Below are positions 5,569-9,653 of a stretch of 9,653 nt of DNA, piece after piece (positions within the stretch are counted from its first letter, which is position 1; each line of letters starts with the position of its first letter). The DNA lies in contig JBGOUV010000271.1 in the NCBI GenBank assembly GCA_041477815.1, positions 1-9,653 on the forward strand, read 5' to 3'. Made by a program: the position numbers and the translations under genes. Below the pieces are notes generated by a model. It saw only the letters and a list, made by a program, of their open reading frames with translations. It was not told the DNA's origin and did no database searches. This stretch comes from JBGOUV01 sp041477815. GTDB lineage: Bacteria > Acidobacteriota > Terriglobia > Bryobacterales > JACQDG01.

Positions 5569-5973
5569 ATGGAGCTGAAAATCTCAAGCGATCCACGCTG
5601 GCTGCGAATGGTGCGTGCGATGATGCAGGAGATCTGCCGTCAGTGCGGGTTCAGCGAAATGGAACGTAGCGAGATCACCCTGGCGGTGGACGAAGCCCTC
5701 AGCAACGTCATCAAGCACTCCTACAAGGGGAGTCCGGAAGGGGTGGTGTGGCTGAGTTGCGTGGCTGATGATGGGTGTCTGGAGATCGTATTGCGCGACC
5801 AAGGTGAGGCCATCGATCCCAAGTGCCTGGAGCCGCCTCCGCCGGACGAGATCCGGATAGGCGGCCGCGGAATTTTTTTGATGCGCGAGATCATGGACGA
5901 GGTCCGGTTCGAGCGCGAAGGCGAACAAAATTTGGTGCGCCTGCGCAAGTACGCTAAGGCGCAGGCCCGATAA
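5569..5973 (+). CDS. RsbW/SpoIIAB-type HATPase (anti-sigma factor / serine kinase family)
   Basis: A 134-residue single-domain GHKL ATPase. N-box EALSNVIKHSY has E42 and N46 for Mg-ATP binding; the G1 box is DQGEAIDP (D77, G79); the G2 box is GGRGIFLM (98-105). This is the HATPase_c_2 pattern of RsbW, SpoIIAB and related serine kinases, which phosphorylate STAS-domain antagonists and often bind a sigma factor. The ATG at 5569 gives the usual N-terminus (MELKISSDPRWLRMV); the frame is open upstream, but that part is antisense to rsmB. The STAS gene follows after 4 bases, making a kinase/substrate pair. No sigma factor or PP2C phosphatase is visible here. The target could therefore be a distant sigma factor or, as I suggest, the STAS protein acting on the adjacent lipid transporter. 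Expression probably comes from the extended -10 at 5517, with a leader hairpin. Confidence 0.88.
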   Translation: MELKISSDPRWLRMVRAMMQEICRQCGFSEMERSEITLAVDEALSNVIKHSYKGSPEGVVWLSCVADDGCLEIVLRDQGEAIDPKCLEPPPPDEIRIGGRGIFLMREIMDEVRFEREGEQNLVRLRKYAKAQAR

Positions 5974-5977
5974 AGCC

Positions 5978-6322
5978 ATGGCTAAGGATATCGACATCAA
6001 CATCGTCCGCAACGGCGCCTGCTCGGTAGTGCATGTGGAGGGCGACATCGACTTGAAGAGCTCCCCGGAATTGCGCGCCGCCATAATGGATCTGTACGAC
6101 AAGCGCGGCCAGGAACGGGTGATCCTGGATCTGGCCGGCGTGAACTACATCGACAGCTCCGGGGTAGCCAGCCTGGTGGAGGGCTTACAGGAAGCCAAGA
6201 AACGGGGCGCCCGATTTATCCTCTCCTCGCTGAACGACGCGCCCCGTCACGTGCTGGAACTGACGCGCCTGACCAAAGTATTCGAGATCACCAAGACGGT
6301 GGACGAAGCGCTGGGATTATAG
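5978..6322 (+). CDS. STAS-domain protein (anti-sigma factor antagonist or MlaB-like)
   Basis: A 114-residue single STAS domain: VVHVEGDIDLKSSPELRAAI, then RVILDLAGVNYIDSSGVASL and ARFILSSLNDAPRHVLELTR. The YIDSSG motif (D59, S60, S61, G62) is the phosphorylation loop of SpoIIAA/RsbV antagonists; by that family, one of the two serines would be modified by the upstream HATPase kinase. The start lies 4 bases after the kinase stop. Downstream is an MlaE permease gene, and STAS proteins (MlaB) bind the MlaF ATPase in the E. coli Mla complex, so the protein could be a transporter subunit, a sigma-factor switch, or both. Sequence alone does not decide. E. coli MlaB lacks a kinase partner, so the pairing here is notable. 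The stop TAG at 6320 is directly followed by a heptamer-repeat hairpin. Confidence 0.88.
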   Translation: MAKDIDINIVRNGACSVVHVEGDIDLKSSPELRAAIMDLYDKRGQERVILDLAGVNYIDSSGVASLVEGLQEAKKRGARFILSSLNDAPRHVLELTRLTKVFEITKTVDEALGL

Positions 6323-6324
6323 AC

Positions 6325-6439
6325 GCTTTTAGCTGTTAGCTATTAGCTATCAGCAAGCAGGAGTCGTGCCAATCCGGAGGCTGCTAGCTGCTTCGATTCA
6401 GCTTGCTAACAGCTAATAGCTAATGGCTAACAGCTTCTT
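6325..6439. repeat. Heptamer inverted-repeat hairpin with 42-base loop
   Basis: The left arm 6325-6358 and right arm 6401-6439 pair over about 34 bases; both carry the inner AGCAAGC/GCTTGCT end and alternating TTAGCTG/TTAGCTA units. The outer AAGAAGC is intact on the right (GCTTCTT, 6433-6439) but decayed on the left. The 42-base loop contains a GGAGGCTGCTAGCTGC stretch and no ORF. The hairpin fills the whole gap between the STAS and permease genes and supplies the permease start codon. Confidence 0.88.
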
Positions 6440-7226
6440 TGAAAACATCGGCCGTTCCGTCATCGAGGGCGTGGAGTACCTGGGCGGCCTGACCATCCAG
6501 TTCGGCCGCGGGGCGGTGGGGGTGACGCGCCTGAACCCCTGGCGGGCCAGCCCGCTGCGCTGGAAGACCACCGTCCGCCAGGCGGCCATTGTGGGCGTCG
6601 AGGCGCTTCCGGTGGTCTGCCTGATCGCCGGCTTTGTGGGCCTGATTATGGCCCTGCAAGGGGCCTACGAGCTGAAGAAGTTCGGGGCGCTGCACTTCGT
6701 GGTGAGCCTGGTGGGGGTCAGCATCACGCGGGAGCTGGGACCGCTGATGACGGCGATCATCGTGGTGGGGCGGTCGGGATCGTCGTTCGCCGCCGAGATC
6801 GGCACCATGTCCGTGACCGAGGAGGTCGACGCGCTGCGGGTCATGGCGCTCGAGCCGGTGGACTTTCTGCTGGTGCCGAAGTTCGTGGCCATGCTGGTCA
6901 TGATGCCTTGTCTCACCATCGCCGCCGACACGGCCGGGATCCTGGGGGGGGCGGCCTTCACCTGGATGAGCCTGGGGATGGGGCTGCGCGCCTACCTGTC
7001 CACCACCGTCGAGGTGCTGCTGTTGCGGGACATCGTCACCGGCCTGATCAAAAGCCTGGCCTTCGGCATGATCATCGTGCAGGTCGGCTGCTTCGAGGGG
7101 TTCAAAGTCCGGGGCGGCCCGGAAGGCGTGGGGCGGGCGACCACCAAGGCGGTGGTGCAGTCGATTTTTCTGATCATCGTGGCGGACCTGGCGTTTACCG
7201 CCTTTTTCTACGTCTTCTGGTCATGA
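6423..7226 (+). CDS. mlaE: MlaE-family lipid ABC transporter permease
   Basis: A 267-residue permease of the MlaE/YrbE family, the membrane subunit of phospholipid or lipid transporters between inner membrane and periplasmic MCE proteins. The N-terminal amphipathic segment is ENIGRSVIEGVEYLGGL. Hydrophobic segments lie at about 52-85, 90-115, 148-185 and 205-265. The family motif ITRELGPLMTAIIVVGRSGS (100-119), followed by SFAAEIGTMSVTEEVDAL, is intact. The start is unusual: a TAG lies six bases upstream in frame and no Shine-Dalgarno sequence is visible, so translation must start at the ATG 6423, which sits inside the right arm of the heptamer repeat. Codons 1-6 (MANSFF) are repeat sequence. 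The same MAN-x-FF beginning occurs in the hydrolase at 300, from another copy. Partners MlaF and MlaD lie downstream. Confidence 0.93.
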   Translation: MANSFFENIGRSVIEGVEYLGGLTIQFGRGAVGVTRLNPWRASPLRWKTTVRQAAIVGVEALPVVCLIAGFVGLIMALQGAYELKKFGALHFVVSLVGVSITRELGPLMTAIIVVGRSGSSFAAEIGTMSVTEEVDALRVMALEPVDFLLVPKFVAMLVMMPCLTIAADTAGILGGAAFTWMSLGMGLRAYLSTTVEVLLLRDIVTGLIKSLAFGMIIVQVGCFEGFKVRGGPEGVGRATTKAVVQSIFLIIVADLAFTAFFYVFWS

Positions 7227-7229
7227 GAA

Positions 7230-7273
7230 AAGAAGCCATTAGCTATCAGCTATTAGCTATTAGCAACCCGGCT
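7230..7273. repeat. Heptamer repeat, left arm plus loop only
   Basis: It begins AAGAAGC (7230-7236), followed by units CATTAGC, TATCAGC, TATTAGC and TATTAGC, then AACCCGGCT to 7273. The last 14 bases (TTAGCAACCCGGCT) are identical to the inner arm and loop of the hairpin at 307-370, after which the right arm is missing and the mlaF ribosome binding site begins at once. It starts 4 bases after the mlaE stop. Confidence 0.85.
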
Positions 7274-7280
7274 GGGGAGG
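7274..7280 (+). promoter_or_regulatory. mlaF: Ribosome binding site deciding the TTG start of mlaF
   Basis: GGGGAGG at 7274-7280 stands 9 bases before the TTG at 7290. It is the only strong Shine-Dalgarno sequence near the start and supports TTG over any downstream ATG, the nearest of which lies far inside the ABC domain. It directly abuts the end of the truncated repeat. Confidence 0.75.
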
Positions 7281-7289
7281 GCTGGCGCC

Positions 7290-8078
7290 TTGAGCGGTGA
7301 GGCCATTATCCAGGTTCGCAACCTGATCACCGGGTATGGGACGCGGACCATCCTGAACGGCCTCAGTCTGGACATCCTGGCCGGGGAGACAATGGTGATC
7401 CTGGGGGGCAGCGGGTCGGGCAAGAGCACCCTGCTGCGCAATATCGTGGGCTTGGAGCGGCCCACCTCGGGCGAGATCCTCATCAAGGGCGTGGACATTA
7501 CGCGATGCTCGCGCCGGGAGTTGGACGAAGTCCGCAAGTCGATGGGCATGTCGTTTCAGGGCTCGGCGCTGTTCAATTCCATGACCATCGGAGACAACGT
7601 CGGACTGCCCCTGCGCGAGCACACCAAGCTGGCCGAGTCGACCATCAAGGTAATGACCCGCATCAAGCTGGAGCAGGTAGGCCTGGCCCCCTGCGAAAAT
7701 TACCTCCCTTCGCAGCTTTCGGGCGGCATGAAAAAACGTGCAGCAGTGGCCCGGGCCCTGGCCATGGACCCCGAGATCCTCCTGTTCGACGAACCCTCCG
7801 CCGGCCTCGATCCGATCGTAGCCGCCGGCATGGACGACCTGATCCTAAACCTGAAGCGCGCCTTCCAGATGACCATCATAGTGGTAACCCACGAGATGGC
7901 CAGCGCCTTCCTGATCGCCGACCGCGTCGCCATGGTGGACAAGGGCCGCCTCCTCACCGTAGGAACCCTGGAGGAACTCCAGAAAAGCGAGAACCCCCGA
8001 GTAAGGCAGTTCCTGGACCGGGTCCCGGACGCCGTCTCGACCGACGAACAAGCCTTCCTGGAGAGGCTGGTTAGATAA
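7290..8078 (+). CDS. mlaF: MlaF-family ABC transporter ATPase
   Basis: A 262-residue ABC ATPase that energises the MlaE-type permease. Walker A is GGSGSGKST (39-47), the Q-loop Q90 lies in MSFQGSALFNSMTIGDNV, the signature is LSGGMKKR (143-150), Walker B is ILLFDEPSAGLDP (163-175, D167/E168) and the switch histidine is H201 in VVTHE. The SFQGSALFNSMT and GGMKKR variants, and the extended tail after residue 225 (ENPRVRQFLDRVPD), are typical of MlaF/Ttg2A rather than generic importers. The start is TTG with a good RBS at 7274. It lies downstream of mlaE across a 63-base gap holding a partial repeat. The TAA stop (8076-8078) shares its last two bases with the outer end of the repeat arm that begins the four-helix bundle element. 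In relatives mlaD normally follows directly; here the element stands between them. Confidence 0.94.
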   Translation: MSGEAIIQVRNLITGYGTRTILNGLSLDILAGETMVILGGSGSGKSTLLRNIVGLERPTSGEILIKGVDITRCSRRELDEVRKSMGMSFQGSALFNSMTIGDNVGLPLREHTKLAESTIKVMTRIKLEQVGLAPCENYLPSQLSGGMKKRAAVARALAMDPEILLFDEPSAGLDPIVAAGMDDLILNLKRAFQMTIIVVTHEMASAFLIADRVAMVDKGRLLTVGTLEELQKSENPRVRQFLDRVPDAVSTDEQAFLERLVR

Positions 8079-8110
8079 GAAGTTGTTAGCTATTAGCTAT
8101 CAGCAAGCAG
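8077..8110. repeat. Heptamer inverted repeat, left arm of the cargo element
   Basis: AAGAAG, then units TTGTTAGC, TATTAGC and TATCAGC, then AAGCAG. It is the same inner AGCAAGCAG end as the left arm at 6325-6360. Its first two bases are the last two of the mlaF stop codon. The arm's inner end adjoins GAGG (8110-8113), the likely ribosome binding site of the enclosed gene. Confidence 0.88.
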
Positions 8111-8123
8111 AGGTAGTAGCTTT

Positions 8124-8501
8124 ATGAGAAGCTTCAAGGAGCTCAAGGTGTGGGGGAAGGCCCACAAACTGACCCTGGCCGTGTATCGAGCCACCAAACG
8201 CTTTCCGAAGGATGAGTTGTTCGGCCTGACGTCGCAGATCCGACGGGCCGCATTGTCAGTCAGCGCCAACATCGCCGAGGGATGTGGGCGTCGGGGCGTG
8301 GCGGAATTTGCCCAGTTTCTGAACATCGCCATGGGTTCCGCCAGCGAACTGGAGTATCATCTTCTATTGGCCAAGGATCTGGAGCTGTTGCAGGCCCCCG
8401 ATTACCTCCGGCTGGAAACGGATGTGTCCGAAGTCAAGCGTATGCTCGTATCCTTCGCCCAGAAACTAAGGCCTGTCCAACAGGGGGCTGCTGATTGCTA
8501 A
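8124..8501 (+). CDS. Four-helix bundle protein, S23 / 23S rRNA intervening-sequence family
   Basis: A 125-residue protein matching the S23 (bIVP) four-helix bundle family end to end: MRSFKELKVWGKAHKLTLAV, then FPKDELFGLTSQIRRAALSV (27-46), SANIAEGCGR (47-56), and FAQFLNIAMGSASELEYHLL (62-81) with LLAKDL. Relatives were first found inside intervening sequences of 23S rRNA genes (Leptospira, Coxiella), where the ORF lies in the loop of a stem; the Avd subunit of diversity-generating retroelements has a similar fold. Biochemical function of free-standing members is unknown; the fold forms pentamers and a basic surface suggests nucleic-acid binding. GAGG at 8110 is the RBS. The last residues (GAADC) and the TAA lie in the right repeat arm, so the gene and repeat behave as a unit. 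It interrupts the mlaF-mlaD pair and has no evident role in lipid transport. Confidence 0.92.
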   Translation: MRSFKELKVWGKAHKLTLAVYRATKRFPKDELFGLTSQIRRAALSVSANIAEGCGRRGVAEFAQFLNIAMGSASELEYHLLLAKDLELLQAPDYLRLETDVSEVKRMLVSFAQKLRPVQQGAADC

Positions 8502-8524
8502 TAGCTAACAGCTAACAGCTTCTT
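8488..8524. repeat. Heptamer inverted repeat, right arm of the cargo element
   Basis: It reads CTGCTGATTGC, then units TAATAGC, TAACAGC and TAACAGC, and ends TTCTT; it is the reverse complement of the arm at 8077-8110 apart from 3 mismatches and a 3-base gap. It contains the stop codon of the four-helix bundle gene (8499-8501). The bases after it, TTCC then AATG, are the same as those outside the hydrolase-side repeat terminus at 302 (minus strand), so the real outer boundary may extend to 8528. Confidence 0.88.
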
Positions 8525-8529
8525 TTCCA

Positions 8530-9504
8530 ATGTCCAGCGAAGCCAAAGTCGGCCTCTTCGTAATCGTCTCCGGCGCCATTCTCGCCGCCGCGCTGGCGGG
8601 GATCGCCAACCTGCAGTTGCGCGGAGGAGTGGTGCGGTACAAGGCGTATTTCACCTTTGCCGGGGGCGTGGAGAAGGGGACGGTGGTGCGGTTTGGGGGA
8701 CGGAAAGCGGGGAGGGTCGCGGAAGTGCGCCCGGCCCCGGACGATCCCACGCGCGTGGAGATTCAGGTGGAGTTATTCCCATCGACGCCGATCCGGACCG
8801 ACTCGATCGCCACTATTGCCAGCCTGGGCATGCTCGGAGAGAACTACGTCGAGATCGCGCCCGGGAAGAAGGACGCCGCGCCCGTGCCGCCCGGGGGGAC
8901 CATCCAGTCGATCGAGGCGGTGGATTTCGCCGCCCTGGCCCGTCGCGTGGCAGCGGTTTCCGACAGCGCGCAGCTCCTGATCGTCGATCTGCACAAGAAC
9001 CTGAACCAGATTTCGACCCAGGCCGACGAGTTGTTGTCCAACCTCAACAACATCACCGCCGAGAAGAACCGCAAGAGTTTCGAAGAACTGCTAGACCGAA
9101 GCAATAAGATGGTTGCCGAGGCGGCGCCCAAGATCAACCGCATCACCGACACCCTGGAGCAGACCACCAAAAACATCGATTCCCTGATCACCGAGCTGCG
9201 CGGAACCAACACCAAGGCCGGAGACCTGGTCGGCAACATCAACAAGACCGTGGATGAGACACGGGATCCCATTAAGAAGGATCTGGAACAGATCCAGCAA
9301 GCGGTGGCCGAAACCCAGGCTCTGATCGAGCAAATGCGCGCCCTGGTGGCCTACAACGACGAGAACCTGAACCGCATGATCGAGAACTTCCGGGCCGCCT
9401 CGCAGAACCTGGCCGAGCTCACCGCCGACGTGAAGCAGCGCCCCTTCAGCCTGATCCGGATCAAGCCGAAGCCGGACCGCAAACCCGGGGACAGTGGGCG
9501 GTGA
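8530..9504 (+). CDS. mlaD: MlaD/MCE-domain lipid-binding protein
   Basis: A 324-residue membrane-anchored periplasmic protein. Residues 7-28 form an N-terminal transmembrane anchor (VGLFVIVSGAILAAALAGIA). The MCE domain covers about 37-115 (YKAYFTFAGGVEKGTVVRFG, then GRKAGRVAEV and ASLGMLGENYVEIAPG). A long helical, coiled-coil-prone region (about 130-300) rich in Asn, Glu, Gln and Leu follows, ending QRPFSLIRIKPKPDRKPG. It is longer than E. coli MlaD (183 residues); a long helical tail is usual for MCE proteins that bridge part of the periplasm. It would form a hexameric ring on the MlaE/MlaF complex and pass lipids. The start ATG lies 6 bases beyond the right arm of the four-helix bundle element, with no clear Shine-Dalgarno sequence, so the element has probably replaced the original leader. 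The next gene starts 3 bases after its stop. Confidence 0.93.
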   Translation: MSSEAKVGLFVIVSGAILAAALAGIANLQLRGGVVRYKAYFTFAGGVEKGTVVRFGGRKAGRVAEVRPAPDDPTRVEIQVELFPSTPIRTDSIATIASLGMLGENYVEIAPGKKDAAPVPPGGTIQSIEAVDFAALARRVAAVSDSAQLLIVDLHKNLNQISTQADELLSNLNNITAEKNRKSFEELLDRSNKMVAEAAPKINRITDTLEQTTKNIDSLITELRGTNTKAGDLVGNINKTVDETRDPIKKDLEQIQQAVAETQALIEQMRALVAYNDENLNRMIENFRAASQNLAELTADVKQRPFSLIRIKPKPDRKPGDSGR

Positions 9505-9507
9505 GCC

Positions 9508-9653
9508 ATGGAACTTAGTCGAAGGGGATTCCTCCGCTCGGCCGGGAGCGGCGCGGCGCTCACCACCGCCTTCGGATTTGACGCCCGGCCGGCCCTGGCC
9601 GAAGCCCGCGAGCTGAAGATCTCCCGCACCACTCAGACCCACAGCATCTGCCC
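9508..9653 (+). CDS. Probable formate dehydrogenase alpha subunit, Tat signal region (cut by window edge)
   Basis: The first 48 codons are visible. MELSRRGFLRSAGSGAAL has the twin-arginine motif SRRGFL; a hydrophobic stretch and an Ala-rich cleavage region (RPALAEA) follow. Then come RELKISRTTQTHSICP, where the cysteine is the expected first ligand of an Fe-S cluster in molybdopterin oxidoreductases. Signal type, spacing and the R-T-T-x-T-H-S-I-C-P run resemble FdnG/FdoG-type formate dehydrogenases, which are exported folded and oxidise formate at the periplasmic face. The catalytic region (Sec or Cys) is outside the window, so another member of the family cannot be excluded. It starts 3 bases after the mlaD stop, so it may be read from the same transcript although no functional link to lipid transport is evident. 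Confidence 0.72.
   Translation, partial: MELSRRGFLRSAGSGAALTTAFGFDARPALAEARELKISRTTQTHSIC

Larger units (their letters stand above)
8077..8524. mobile_element. Putative mobile element: heptamer inverted repeats enclosing a four-helix bundle gene
   Basis: The left arm 8077-8110 (34 bases) and right arm 8488-8524 (37 bases) are inverted copies with 3 mismatches and one 3-base gap; both start with AAGAAG at their outer end and have AGCAG/CTGCT at the inner end. Between them is exactly one gene, whose start is 13 bases after the left arm and whose stop lies inside the right arm. The arms match the gene-less hairpins elsewhere in the window in units, outer terminus and length. I infer a cargo-bearing version of the same element, inserted between mlaF and mlaD. 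No transposase and no obvious target-site duplication are seen, so mobility by an in-trans enzyme is assumed, not shown. Confidence 0.65.

Noticed and set aside
280..8524. CRISPR array
   Set aside because: The repeats are 7-base units in inverted arms with short loops, scattered at gene junctions. There is no regular repeat-spacer pattern and no cas gene.
8077..8524. Classical insertion sequence
   Set aside because: The enclosed gene is an S23 four-helix bundle protein, not a transposase, and I find no clear target-site duplication. It is listed only as a putative element.
8077..8524. 23S rRNA intervening sequence
   Set aside because: Flanking DNA is mlaF and mlaD, not rRNA, so the S23-family gene is free-standing here.

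Overview
The window is GC-rich and densely packed. It most resembles a member of the Acidobacteriota, in the Bryobacter/Solibacter direction. That placement is inferred from recognised gene families and their order (rpe, a BamD-like lipoprotein, a receiver protein and yajQ together; a HATPase/STAS pair next to Mla-type genes; a multi-copy-type STGPxTPEGK protein), not from any marker gene.

The left part, up to about 5490, is read on the minus strand. In transcription order it holds rsmB (16S rRNA m5C methyltransferase), a 306-base gap, a hypothetical protein with an STGPQTPEGK motif, rpe (ribulose-phosphate 3-epimerase), a BamD/TPR-type lipoprotein with a long Pro/Ala tail, a single-domain response regulator, yajQ, and the N-terminal part of an alpha/beta hydrolase that leaves the window at base 1. 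The rpe-bamD-receiver-yajQ genes are spaced by 2 to 10 bases or overlap, and look like one operon.

The right part, from about 5517, is read on the plus strand. It starts with an extended -10 promoter and a strong leader hairpin. Then come an RsbW/SpoIIAB-type HATPase protein, a STAS-domain protein, an MlaE-type permease, an MlaF-type ATPase, a four-helix bundle (S23/23S rRNA intervening-sequence family) protein, an MlaD/MCE substrate-binding protein, and the Tat signal region of a probable formate dehydrogenase alpha subunit that runs off the end. The Mla-type genes form a phospholipid/lipid ABC transporter. The STAS protein could be its MlaB-like subunit and the HATPase protein a kinase acting on that STAS protein.

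The most striking signal is a family of heptamer-built inverted repeats (units of the TTAGCTA / TTAGCTG / TTAGCCA type, bounded by AAGAAGC) found only at gene junctions: 280-370, 4069-4105, 6325-6439, 7230-7273, 8077-8110 and 8488-8524. Two copies are complete gene-less hairpins and two are single arms. In one place the two arms are pulled apart and enclose exactly the four-helix bundle gene. This looks like a small mobile element (cargo copy 8077-8524) with gene-less MITE-like relatives nearby. The repeats also supply coding ends: the stop codon of yajQ and of the four-helix bundle gene, and the start codon and first codons of the MlaE permease and of the hydrolase. I see no transposase, reverse transcriptase, rRNA, tRNA or CRISPR array in the window.
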